Source: Oceanococcus sp964629015 (lineage in GTDB: Bacteria > Pseudomonadota > Gammaproteobacteria > Nevskiales > Oceanococcaceae). Taken from it: a stretch of DNA of 64,000 nt. The stretch covers positions 256,606 to 320,605 of the forward strand of contig CAZVMN010000003.1 in NCBI GenBank assembly GCA_964629015.1, given 5' to 3'. A program made the position numbers and the translations under genes. Positions 25,993 through 34,527 of the stretch are shown here, in pieces. Below the pieces are notes generated by a model that saw nothing but the letters and a program-made list of their open reading frames with translations, was not told the DNA's origin and did not search any database. Position 1 is the stretch's first letter; every line of letters begins with the position of its first letter.

Positions 25993-26954
25993 ACGGTCTC
26001 CTGAGGATTGTTATCGGTATGTTCGCGAATGAATTCGATTATATCGTTGCGTGCCTGCAAGGCCTCCGGCAGCAGCCGTATGAACAAAGGAAAGGCATGC
26101 GGCAGCAGCGGCCAAACATCGACGCGGGTGTTCACTCCGGCTTGGCGCGCGTGTTCGGCCGCGATCAAGGTATCGTCGAGCAGAATTTCAGTCTCGCCAA
26201 CCAGGAAAAACAGCGGTGGCATACCGCGCATATCCGCGTAGATCGGCGACAATTCGGGATCGGTGGCGTCATGCTCGCCGGCGTACAGCTGAAGCATTTT
26301 GGCCATCGCGTTGACCGGCAGCAGCGGGTCTTTGCGGCGATTGATGACCCGCGACAGCGGCACGTGAACGCGGGCCAGTTCGGTGACGGGTGACATGGGA
26401 ATTGCACAGGCCGGCATAGGCCAGCTGTTGGCGCGAATGCGTTGCAGCAAGCCCAGGGTCAGATTGCCGCCGGCCGATTCGCCGGCGATGACGATCTTCT
26501 CCGGTTTGAAGCCGGCATCCAGCAAGCCGCGGTAAGCCCGTTCGCAGTCGATCAGGGCGGCTGGAAAGCGATGCATCGGGGCCAGACGGTAATCCGGCAT
26601 AAACGCCACCGCATCGAGTTTTCGACACATGCGCGCAAGCAGCTCCAAATGCACTTCGGGCACGGCGGGGATCAGGAACGCGCCGCCGTGCAGATACAGG
26701 ATGATGGTTTTGTCGGTGGCACTGAAATCGCCGACGATGGGTCCCGGTACACCGTTGATGTAGCGGTCGTAGTTGATCGGCAGATCATGCAGTCGGATAC
26801 GCCAACGCGCGGCCAGACGCACCTGATTCTTGATCAGGGCAAAGACTGAGACGCTGGAGAAGATGCGCAGCATGGGCTTGAGCACCCAGCGCAACAGACC
26901 AGTAACGGCGCGGCTGCGTTGACTGATGACGACAGGTTTGACGGTGTATTTCAT
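25989..26954 (-). CDS. Alpha/beta hydrolase, HSL (hormone-sensitive lipase) type
   Basis: The 321-residue protein has the HSL-family oxyanion motif LYLHGGAF, the nucleophile elbow GESAGGN, and a C-terminal His in LLPHAFPLF with an Asp before it. HSL-type esterases hydrolyse short to medium acyl esters. No secretion signal is apparent; the N-terminus is basic and slightly hydrophobic. The chosen ATG begins MKYTVKPV; upstream frame lacks resemblance. It is translationally coupled to prpE, which suggests it may supply a short-chain acid to that ligase, an inference from coupling. Confidence 0.87.
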   Translation of the reverse strand: MKYTVKPVVISQRSRAVTGLLRWVLKPMLRIFSSVSVFALIKNQVRLAARWRIRLHDLPINYDRYINGVPGPIVGDFSATDKTIILYLHGGAFLIPAVPEVHLELLARMCRKLDAVAFMPDYRLAPMHRFPAALIDCERAYRGLLDAGFKPEKIVIAGESAGGNLTLGLLQRIRANSWPMPACAIPMSPVTELARVHVPLSRVINRRKDPLLPVNAMAKMLQLYAGEHDATDPELSPIYADMRGMPPLFFLVGETEILLDDTLIAAEHARQAGVNTRVDVWPLLPHAFPLFIRLLPEALQARNDIIEFIREHTDNNPQETV

Positions 26955-26994
26955 AGCAGCAGTCTGTACGGCGCGCCGTGCCGAGGCCTCGTCC

Positions 26995-28128
26995 TTATAG
27001 GCGAGACGTAAACGGGCCAGACAGCAGCTCCAGCAGGGCCTGGGCCAACTGCGTGGGATCATGGGTTTTGCCGTCAGCTGTGGCAAGCGCAGCGTTTATA
27101 CAAGGTGCGTCACAAGGGAAGTCTCCACGGCGCGCAGTATCCACGAGAATGCTGTCGATCGCAGGTGTATTGCTGGCGCTGCCGTCGCGCAGGCGCGAGG
27201 TCAGCATGTGCAACGCGTCATCGGGGCTGCAGCCCAGAAGTTCCGGATCGTGGCCCAGATTCGGGACGTAGACCTTGTGCGCGCGGCTCGCGGTGATCGC
27301 GGCGCAAACGCCGGTGGGGAGGAACTGGGCCATGAGGCTGCTGTGAAAGCTGCCGGGCCCATAGACGATCAGGTCGGCGCGGCGAATGACCGTTGCCAGC
27401 GTGGCGCTGATTTCACACTGCCCCGGTTGGATGTTGTCCAAGCCTTGATTGAGCCAAGTCTCCACGATGGGGCTGGAAATCGGCGAACGTTCTTTACCCG
27501 TCAGTTGATGCTGGCCGATCAGGCATTGGCCGTTAGCCAAGCGCGCCGCCAGATGCAGGTTGGCGTCCACGATGGCATGCGCCTGACCGCGCGCGTGCAG
27601 GGCATGCGCCAGTCGTTCGCTGACCGTGGGTAAATCCTCGTGGCCGACAATGAGCCCCGCCGCAAGTATCAGGTTGCCGAAGCTGGCACCGGCCAGCTCA
27701 AAGCCCGGTGGCAGCGAGCGGACGAATGTGCGGAGCTGAACACACAACCAAGTCCAGTCAGGATCGCCATCATTCAATGCTAACGCTTCGTCTGCCCAGG
27801 TTTTCAGAAGAGATGGCAGGGCGTGACCAAGGTCAGATTCGGGTAAGCGCTGGTCGAGCAACTGTGCGCGCAAATGGGCCGTGGGGTGCGTGTCGTCGGC
27901 GAGCGCGATGAGTCGGCTACGCAGATCACCAACCGCTGCGATCGGCCAGTGGCGACGTAACTCCGCACTGCTGCCGCCGGAGTCGAATGGCGGCAACAAA
28001 TGCAGGGTCTGGGCCGTATACTGCTTGAGTTGGCGCGCTGTGGGGTTCATCGCGGTGCCGCCGCTGAATAGCACGATGCGTGCACCCTGATGTCTATCGG
28101 TTGCTTTTGACATGTCCGCCGTGGACAT
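26995..28128 (-). CDS. CofD/YvcK-superfamily protein
   Basis: The 377-residue protein opens with RIVLFSGGTAMN, then FDSGGSSAELR and GDLRSRL, the nucleotide-sugar or GDP-lactyl binding pattern of the CofD/YvcK superfamily; a later VYGPGSFHSSL also fits YvcK. YvcK-type members bind UDP-sugars and regulate cell wall and carbon metabolism, while CofD makes coenzyme F420. This sequence most resembles the diverged bacterial CofD-related group and has no F420 genes beside it. Start is uncertain: the ATG used, one 15 bases further in and a GTG 33 bases further out are all possible. It is divergent from sixA. Confidence 0.75.
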   Translation of the reverse strand: MSTADMSKATDRHQGARIVLFSGGTAMNPTARQLKQYTAQTLHLLPPFDSGGSSAELRRHWPIAAVGDLRSRLIALADDTHPTAHLRAQLLDQRLPESDLGHALPSLLKTWADEALALNDGDPDWTWLCVQLRTFVRSLPPGFELAGASFGNLILAAGLIVGHEDLPTVSERLAHALHARGQAHAIVDANLHLAARLANGQCLIGQHQLTGKERSPISSPIVETWLNQGLDNIQPGQCEISATLATVIRRADLIVYGPGSFHSSLMAQFLPTGVCAAITASRAHKVYVPNLGHDPELLGCSPDDALHMLTSRLRDGSASNTPAIDSILVDTARRGDFPCDAPCINAALATADGKTHDPTQLAQALLELLSGPFTSRL

Positions 28129-28178
28129 CCCCGGCTGCTGGAATCTGCAGCCATTGTGCACGAATTAGGAGATAGCTC

Positions 28179-28664
28179 ATGGCCGCAAAGTTGTATCTGC
28201 TGAGACACGGACAAGCTGCGTCTCCTGAAGGCTCTGATTGGCAAGCAGATCATGCACGCGCATTGACCGCTCGTGGTCAGGCGGAGATTCGACGGCTGGC
28301 CCAGCGCGCCGAGCAACTGGGGTTTGCAGCTGAGGTCGCACTGGTCTCGTCGGCAACGCGCACCCAGCAAACCGCGGAACTGATGGGCTTGCGCTCCTTT
28401 CGCGTTATGGATGAGCTGTACAACGCCGATCCCGGAGAGATTCTGGGGCTCTTGCGGACCTTGCCGGACGACTGTGGCAGCGCCATCGTTGTGGCACACA
28501 ATCCGGGCATTTCCTGGCTAGCCGCTTCGCTTATGCGACCCGCGAATATTCCGGGCTTTTCACCCGGCACTCTGGTCGAGTTGGACACCTCATGTGGTTG
28601 GTCGGCGCTGGCTCCACAGAGCGGTCGGTTGGTGCGTCGCCTGGAACCGCCAGATTACCGTTAG
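28179..28664 (+). CDS. sixA: Phosphohistidine phosphatase SixA
   Basis: The 161-residue histidine phosphatase starts KLYLLRHGQA with the catalytic RHG (His10), has a second Arg in SSATRTQQTA, and the late catalytic His in VVAHNPGISW. SixA removes phosphate from histidine phosphotransfer domains, and in E. coli from the nitrogen phosphotransfer protein. A TAGGAGA ribosome site stands before the ATG. It is divergent from the CofD-like gene and precedes the DUF2058 gene on the same strand by 64 bases. Confidence 0.9.
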   Translation: MAAKLYLLRHGQAASPEGSDWQADHARALTARGQAEIRRLAQRAEQLGFAAEVALVSSATRTQQTAELMGLRSFRVMDELYNADPGEILGLLRTLPDDCGSAIVVAHNPGISWLAASLMRPANIPGFSPGTLVELDTSCGWSALAPQSGRLVRRLEPPDYR

Positions 28665-28728
28665 CGAACTCCACACAGGCGCCGCGCGGGCGTTAGAATT
28701 CAGGATCATTCACAGGTTTCCCCAAGCC

Positions 28729-29277
28729 ATGTCCAATTCGCTGCGTGATCAACTGGTCAAAGCTGGTCTGGTCACAAAAAAGCAGGCGCATGAAACGCGC
28801 AAACGCAAACCACGAGGCAAGCAAGCGCATCAGGCTAAGCGTCAGGAACAAACGCAGCGCGACGCCGAGTTAAAAGCGTTGGACGCGCACAAGCGCGAAC
28901 GTGATCGTGAGCTCAATGCACAACGTGAGGCTCAACGCAAAGCGCGAGAACAAGCTGACTGGGTGCGCCAGATGTTGGGCGCGCATGCTGTCAAAAAGGG
29001 CAAGCCTGGGGATGACGATCCGGCGTTCCATTTCACCTTGGCTGGGACCGTGCAGCATTTGTATGTTGGTGCACAGCAGCGTGCTCAGCTGGCCGCGGGC
29101 AAACTCGGCTTGGTGCAATTCGATGGTCAGTATCACCTTTTGCCCGTATCGATTGCGCGCCAATTGCACGAGAAGATTCCACAACGGACCTGGGTGCCAG
29201 ATGCCAACGCGGATCAATCTCCCGATGAAAACGATCCCTACGCCGATTTTCAGGTCCCAGATGATTTGATGTGGTAA
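28729..29277 (+). CDS. DUF2058 family protein (YaiL-like)
   Basis: The 182-residue protein starts MSNSLRDQLVKAGLV and continues with a long Lys/Arg/Gln/Glu-rich charged helix (about residues 20-85), probably coiled coil and nucleic-acid binding, then a compact beta-rich C-terminal domain. This is the DUF2058/YaiL layout known from E. coli and Pseudomonas. Function is unknown; the E. coli homologue is a nucleoprotein or polysome-associated protein by annotation. Start chosen at the conserved N-terminus; the ribosome site is weak. Confidence 0.85.
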   Translation: MSNSLRDQLVKAGLVTKKQAHETRKRKPRGKQAHQAKRQEQTQRDAELKALDAHKRERDRELNAQREAQRKAREQADWVRQMLGAHAVKKGKPGDDDPAFHFTLAGTVQHLYVGAQQRAQLAAGKLGLVQFDGQYHLLPVSIARQLHEKIPQRTWVPDANADQSPDENDPYADFQVPDDLMW

Positions 29278-29374
29278 GCGCCTGTCTGCGTTGCGCGTTC
29301 TTCACTGTGCGGCGTAGTCTTAAGCGATCAGGGGATAAACCGATAACAACATCTGGTCAAGCGGGGTAGGGATC

Positions 29375-31003
29375 ATGGCAAGTCATACTGTGGCCGGCCT
29401 GCAAGGTCGGGAAGACCTCAGCGCGCTGGCAAACAGCGCGCGTGAGCAGTTGCGCCAGATTCTGCGCGACGAGCTGCGCCCGCTGGTGGCGGGCTATGTC
29501 GACAAGACGGCGGACTTGCTGCTCAAGCCCGCCAGCGCTGGCCACAACCCGGCGGAAGCGCGCAAGAACATGGAGCTGGCGCGTAAGCTCAAGCAAAGCG
29601 CCAACGTTTGGTGTGATGCCATCTTGAGTCAGGTCGAGAGTCGTCTGTTCATGACCGAGGACAGCTCTGGTCGGCGCAAGCAAGAAGAAGAGAGTGGTGG
29701 TGCCAACGCCAACCTGATTGCCATGGCCAAGGCTCTGCTGATCGCTGAGACTCGTTACTTCAAGAAAATTGCCGAGATTGACGCCCGTTTCAATCGCGTG
29801 CGCCTGATCATGTCGCTGGCTGTCGACAACAAAGCCGTCGCCCCGACCGGGTTGCATCAGGCATTGGAGCAGGTGGCTGATCAGCTCGACTGGCCGAAAC
29901 CCAATCGCAAAGTGCTGTACAGCAGTTTTGAAAGCCATGTCATTGGCAATCTTGATCGCCTGTACGAACGCATGCTCGATTTGTTCCGCAAAGTGGGTTC
30001 TGATGCGGCCCAATTGGTGGTTGAATCCACTTTCGACCTGTCGCATATCGAAGATGCTCCCGAAGACGAGCAGGACAAGGCCGAGACCAAAGCGTGGATG
30101 CAACCGCCTGACGAGATCACCGATGTCGATGGCAAAACCACCGCCATGCTGACGCGTTTGGCGCTACAGAGTGATGGCGAGGGTTATACCGACGGTTTGC
30201 TGGCTGCGGACTTGCTCGCGCTGATGGATAAGCGTCCGTTGCCCGGCATCTCTTATGAGAGTGGATTGATCTCGGTTCAACGCACCAGTCTGGCTGGACA
30301 TTTTCTCAACGAGGTGAAGGCGGACCCGCTGGTATCGCGGGATTTGGATGCGCAACACGAACCTTTGCGTATGCCGCTGGTGAAATCCGCGATCGCTGAC
30401 AATTCCGTGTTCACCGATGCCTCACACCCGCTGGCCAGCCTGATTGATGAACACATGACCAAGGCTGCGCGTCATCGTTTGGTCAATGCGGCCGAAGCGC
30501 AGGAAATGCAGGAATCCCTGGCACGCGTGCTCGAAATGTTCGATTTGTCACCGGATTTTGTGCGCGAATCCATGGCCAACGCAGAGCCTCTCAAGGACGA
30601 ACAGATCGAGCGTTTCTACGCGTTGCAGCGCAAGCAGGCCGCACAGCGGCGCGAATTCGTGATCAGTGAAGCCCGCCGTGTGGTTGCTGCTGAGATGGAG
30701 CGCAGCACCTTTGCCCGTGATGTGCCGGCGCCAGCCAAGCGCTTTCTGGACAAGGCGTGGAGTGCGCTGCTGACTCAGCGGCTGCTGAAATACGGTGCGA
30801 GCAATCCCATTTGGCAGGACGGCATCGACAAAACCGATCAGATGATCGACCTCCTGGAAGCGCGCGACCCGAGTGCCAAGCCCCCGCAGGAGTGGGTCGA
30901 TTTGATCCGCATCATGATTGACGATCTGGTCAAGGGCGGCTTGCCAGCCGAGCAGCGCGGCAACATCCTCAAAATGCTTGAAGCCGCGCGAAAATCACCC
31001 TAG
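29375..31003 (+). CDS. DUF1631 family protein
   Basis: The 542-residue, mostly helical, charged protein has no signal peptide or membrane segments. The overall pattern (an N-terminal helical domain with many hydrophilic helices, an acidic middle around residues 215-250, and a C-terminal helical domain containing RRVVAAEMER and FLDKAWSALLTQRLLKYG) fits DUF1631, found in Pseudomonas and relatives and linked by some reports to cyclic-di-GMP or stress. It is a single gene between DUF2058 and a convergent MBL lipoprotein gene. Function unassigned. Confidence 0.75.
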   Translation: MASHTVAGLQGREDLSALANSAREQLRQILRDELRPLVAGYVDKTADLLLKPASAGHNPAEARKNMELARKLKQSANVWCDAILSQVESRLFMTEDSSGRRKQEEESGGANANLIAMAKALLIAETRYFKKIAEIDARFNRVRLIMSLAVDNKAVAPTGLHQALEQVADQLDWPKPNRKVLYSSFESHVIGNLDRLYERMLDLFRKVGSDAAQLVVESTFDLSHIEDAPEDEQDKAETKAWMQPPDEITDVDGKTTAMLTRLALQSDGEGYTDGLLAADLLALMDKRPLPGISYESGLISVQRTSLAGHFLNEVKADPLVSRDLDAQHEPLRMPLVKSAIADNSVFTDASHPLASLIDEHMTKAARHRLVNAAEAQEMQESLARVLEMFDLSPDFVRESMANAEPLKDEQIERFYALQRKQAAQRREFVISEARRVVAAEMERSTFARDVPAPAKRFLDKAWSALLTQRLLKYGASNPIWQDGIDKTDQMIDLLEARDPSAKPPQEWVDLIRIMIDDLVKGGLPAEQRGNILKMLEAARKSP

Positions 31004-31014
31004 GAATTGCGTCG

Positions 31015-32250
31015 TTAACCTTTGATTCGCGACCGCGCGCAGGACGATCCCGGCATGGGTTCCGCCCAGATCGGATCGTGGATGTCGTAGCTGCGCGCAA
31101 CCATATAGTCCTGTGGATCGGTGAGGTAATCGACCAAGGGCGGGTGTTCCAGGCTGGCCATTTCACGTTGCCATTCGGTCTGGTAGGCCGCAGCTCCACC
31201 ACCGATAACGGGCGCCCAGGCGTCGTGGTGGTTGGGCAAAAACACCCGTGGATGGGCATGCTCAACATACAGGCGTGGATCACGTAAGCCGGATATTGGC
31301 TGATCGAAGCCGACAATGGCGCCGAGTTGAACGTCCACACAGCCGGGGAAGCTGTCCAGCGCCGCTTGCACTGCGGCACCGTCGGCATCCGATTCGACGA
31401 TCGGGCCGGTGGAGTCATGCCAAAGCAGCGTGAAGTCACCGAACTGAAAGTGATAGGCCCAGGTCCCGCCCTGTTCCAAGGTCAGGGTGCTCAGAAAGCG
31501 CAACCATTCCTCGGGATCGCTGTTGAGGTAGCCCAGGAAAGGTAGCAAGTTGGGTACGTGGATGAAGGGCGTGTCACCCACCTGATAGGTCTGCGGCGAC
31601 GCCGCACTGTGAATATGTTGCAGTACCGCTATCGGTTGCATGTCATCCCACAGCTTCACCGTTTGTGTGGTGCCGGGCGCGGGCATGACGGCGGTACCGG
31701 TTATCAGACAGTCGAAAGCGTCTTGCAGGCCTTCCTGCGCTGCGTCGGCCTGCACCGAGGTGCAAATCTCTTCGGAGCCGACAACAACAGCGCCGCTGCG
31801 GCCGGCGATGTATCCGGCATCGGCGGCATGGTCAAAGTGGCCGTGACCGATAAAAATGGCTTCGGGCTGAATCGCGGCAATCTCTTCGCGACCTATCGGC
31901 ACGTAATTGGCTTGCAGGCCGATTGGTTCCCAGGCATCCATCAGCCACAGATGTCCGCCGCCGCTGACGACAAAACTGGACACCCCGAACCACCAGAGTT
32001 TGACCTTGCCATCCTCGACCGCATTGGGCCCGAGAATGGTGTCACGTGCCAACTGGGTTTGCACACTGACCGGACGCGCGGCTATCGGTTGCCAATCGGG
32101 CAATGCGATGCGTGCGCCGGTAGGCGCGTAAGCCGATCCGTCGCTGTTGCGTGCGATGCTTTCGACGTCCGCGCGCCCGCCGTTGCAAGCGCACAGCATA
32201 GCGGCGGCGCAGAGCGCCGCAGTCTGCGTGCGCCATGAAAAATGACTCAT
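31015..32250 (-). CDS. MBL-fold metallo-hydrolase, predicted lipoprotein
   Basis: The 411-residue protein has a lipoprotein signal with lipobox LCAC, Cys22 being the acylated residue. The mature part has the metallo-beta-lactamase signature HGHFDH (in IGHGHFDHAAD), then later His residues in LPNHHDAW. It should therefore be a zinc-dependent hydrolase anchored to the outer leaflet of a membrane. GGAG seven bases before the ATG supports the start. It resembles lactonase-like MBL proteins with a WWFGVSSF N-terminal strand; substrate unknown. It lies 148 bases past the carboxyltransferase gene and converges on DUF1631. Confidence 0.82.
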   Translation of the reverse strand: MSHFSWRTQTAALCAAAMLCACNGGRADVESIARNSDGSAYAPTGARIALPDWQPIAARPVSVQTQLARDTILGPNAVEDGKVKLWWFGVSSFVVSGGGHLWLMDAWEPIGLQANYVPIGREEIAAIQPEAIFIGHGHFDHAADAGYIAGRSGAVVVGSEEICTSVQADAAQEGLQDAFDCLITGTAVMPAPGTTQTVKLWDDMQPIAVLQHIHSAASPQTYQVGDTPFIHVPNLLPFLGYLNSDPEEWLRFLSTLTLEQGGTWAYHFQFGDFTLLWHDSTGPIVESDADGAAVQAALDSFPGCVDVQLGAIVGFDQPISGLRDPRLYVEHAHPRVFLPNHHDAWAPVIGGGAAAYQTEWQREMASLEHPPLVDYLTDPQDYMVARSYDIHDPIWAEPMPGSSCARSRIKG

Positions 32251-32398
32251 GGTGGTCTCCTGTTCTGATTTAAGCGCGTGGGCTTGCACCGTCTTGGCAG
32301 TGCTTGAGCGCTCCACACGCCTTTTTGTTGTTAGCAGAACAGCATAGCGCAGGCGGGATGGCTTGTGCCCATCCGCAAAGCACGGTGGGCACCGTCTG

Positions 32399-34006
32399 CT
32401 ACATGCGGAAAACCCCGTAGCTCGGGTCGCGAATCGGTGCGTTGAGTGCGGCTGAAATGGCCATGCCCAGGGCATTGCGGGTATCGACCGGGTCGAGAAT
32501 GCCGTCGTCCCAGATCTCCGAGGTGGACCAGTATGCCGAGGATTTGCGTTTGAACTCGGCCAGCACCGGTTGGCGAATCTCTTCGATCTGTTCGGGTGTC
32601 AGGGTTTCGCCGGCGCGGGCCAATTGGCGCACTTTGACTTCGGCCAAGGTGTTGGCCGCTTGTTCCGCCCCCATCACTGAAATCTGGTGTTGTGGCCAGG
32701 CAAACAACATGCGCGAGTCAAAGGCGCGACCGGACATGCCGTAGTTGCCGGCGCCAAATGAGCCGTGGCACATGACGGTAAATTTGGGCACTTCGCAGCC
32801 GGTCACCGCCATGATCATTTTGGCCCCATCTTTGGTGATGCCGGCGCGTTCATACTCGCGCCCGACCATATACCCGGTGATGTTCTGCAGGAAGATAATG
32901 GGCACCTTGTTCTGGTTGCACAGTTCAATGAAGTGCGCCCCTTTGAGTGCCGAGTCATTGAACAGCACGCCGTTGTTACCAATGATGCCGACCTTGTAGC
33001 CCCAGATGTGGGCATAGCCGCAGATCAGGGTGGTGCCGTATTTGGGTTGGTATTCATGGAAGCGTGAGCCATCGACGATGCGCGCGATGACCTCACGGAT
33101 GTCGAACTGCTGCTTGATGTCGCGCGGAATGATGCCGTAGAGCTCGTTCGGGTCGTAGTAGGGCTCTTCCGGTTCCTGCCATTCGATGCGTGTTTTGTCC
33201 GGCGTTTTGAACTGGGCCACGATGTCGCGCGCAATGGCAATGGCTTCGTCTTCGCTGGACGCCGGGTAGTCGGCAGTGCCGGAGACCGAGGTGTGCATGT
33301 CGCAACCACCCAGTTCATCAACGCTGACTTCCTCGCCAGTCGCCGCTTTGACCAACGGTGGGCCGGCTAGGAAGATCGCGCCGGTGCCGCGCACGATGAC
33401 GTTGTAATCGGACAGACCCGGTACGTAAGCGCCGCCTGCAGTGCAGTGCCCCAGAACCACGGACACCTGCTGCACGCCCATCTTGGACAACGTGCACTGA
33501 TTGCGGAAGATCCGCCCGGCATAGTACTTGTCGGCAAACAGTTCGGCCTGTTCGGGCAGGAACCCGCCCGCGGAGTCGCACAGATGCACCACCGGCAAGC
33601 GGTTTTCGATGGCGATGTCCAGCGCGCGCACGGTTTTCTTGATGGTGATCGGATACCACGCGCCACCTTTGACACTGGGGTCGCCGGCGTTGATGACCAC
33701 CTCGCGGCCGGAGACGATGCCGATGCCGGTCACACAGCCTGCGCCTGGCACGCTGCCGTCGTACATTTCGTTGGCGGCCAGTGAGGACAGTTCCATGAAT
33801 GGCGTGCCCGGGTCGAGCAGGCGTTCGATGCGCTCGCGCACGGTCAGCTTGTTCTGCTTGCGCAGGCGGTCGATGTCGCGTTGCGGGCGGTCGTGCCGCG
33901 CGGCGCGTTGTTTCTCGCGAAATTCGGCGGCGAGGCGGCGGTTGTGTTCGGCGTTGGCCTGAAAGTCGGCCGAGTTGGTGTTGATTGCGCTGTTGATGCG
34001 TTTCAT
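32399..34006 (-). CDS. Acyl-CoA carboxylase, carboxyltransferase (beta) subunit, AtuC/LiuB-like
   Basis: The 535-residue protein is a biotin-dependent acyl-CoA carboxyltransferase: the N-terminal crotonase-like half has GGAYVPGLSDYNVIVRGTG and the C-terminal half has NITGYMVGREYERAGI and SFGAGNYGMSGRAF. It transfers the carboxyl group from carboxybiotin to a branched enoyl-CoA, either geranyl-CoA or 3-methylcrotonyl-CoA. The context, with an AtuA-like protein, points to the geranyl (Atu) type, but residues that distinguish the two pockets were not checked. Its start overlaps the biotin carrier stop as ATGA, so expression of the subunits is coupled. A short CGGTG/CACCG hairpin follows the stop. 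Confidence 0.88.
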   Translation of the reverse strand: MKRINSAINTNSADFQANAEHNRRLAAEFREKQRAARHDRPQRDIDRLRKQNKLTVRERIERLLDPGTPFMELSSLAANEMYDGSVPGAGCVTGIGIVSGREVVINAGDPSVKGGAWYPITIKKTVRALDIAIENRLPVVHLCDSAGGFLPEQAELFADKYYAGRIFRNQCTLSKMGVQQVSVVLGHCTAGGAYVPGLSDYNVIVRGTGAIFLAGPPLVKAATGEEVSVDELGGCDMHTSVSGTADYPASSEDEAIAIARDIVAQFKTPDKTRIEWQEPEEPYYDPNELYGIIPRDIKQQFDIREVIARIVDGSRFHEYQPKYGTTLICGYAHIWGYKVGIIGNNGVLFNDSALKGAHFIELCNQNKVPIIFLQNITGYMVGREYERAGITKDGAKMIMAVTGCEVPKFTVMCHGSFGAGNYGMSGRAFDSRMLFAWPQHQISVMGAEQAANTLAEVKVRQLARAGETLTPEQIEEIRQPVLAEFKRKSSAYWSTSEIWDDGILDPVDTRNALGMAISAALNAPIRDPSYGVFRM

Positions 34007-34527
34007 TGTTCGTTGTCCTCGTCCTGGGATTCCAGTGAGAGCAGTACAGCGTCTTTGTCGAAGGTTTGACCCGCTGCGACCAGCACCTCGGCGATCACGC
34101 CATCGCGCGGCGCCACGATTGTGGTTTCCATCTTCATCGATTCCATGACCAGCAAGGTTTGGCCCTTCTTGACCGCATCACCTGTGGCTACGGACAGCGA
34201 AATCAGGCTGCCCGGCATGGCGGCACGAATTGCATCCGCCGCACCGGCTTCATTGAGCTGAGCCAAGCGCTCCAGAGCGTGTTCAAAGCGCAGGCTGTGG
34301 GTTTCGCCATCCAGGTGGATGTGCACATCGTCCCCATCAACGGCCACGGCCAGATGGTCGATCACCGTGCGGCCGCCATTTTGGCTGCTCAGTATCCAGT
34401 TGCCTTCTTCGCCAGGGTGCAAGGTGAAGGGCCACGTCTGACCGTTGAGGTGCAGGCGATAACCGTCGCCGCTGCGCGACAGGCCGACATCGTACTCGGC
34501 GTCTTTGAATTTGAATCCGTGTTTCAT
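34003..34527 (-). CDS. Biotin carboxyl carrier (and BT-domain) subunit of acyl-CoA carboxylase
   Basis: The 174-residue protein ends with a biotinyl domain: VMESMKMETT, with Lys132 as the biotinylated residue, and the preceding Gly/Val-rich strands. Residues 1-90 form a small beta-rich part that matches the BT domain which links biotin carboxylase and biotin carrier in the normally single-chain alpha subunit. Start is the ATG that overlaps the carboxylase stop as TGATG, with GGAG seven bases upstream; an in-frame GTG 12 bases further up is less likely. The alpha subunit of LiuD/AtuF is usually one polypeptide of about 660 residues, so here it is split in two. Confidence 0.88.
   Translation of the reverse strand: MKHGFKFKDAEYDVGLSRSGDGYRLHLNGQTWPFTLHPGEEGNWILSSQNGGRTVIDHLAVAVDGDDVHIHLDGETHSLRFEHALERLAQLNEAGAADAIRAAMPGSLISLSVATGDAVKKGQTLLVMESMKMETTIVAPRDGVIAEVLVAAGQTFDKDAVLLSLESQDEDNEQ

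Noticed and set aside
32380..32398. Short hairpin past the carboxyltransferase gene
   Set aside because: Stem of about six pairs and no T run; too weak to call a terminator.
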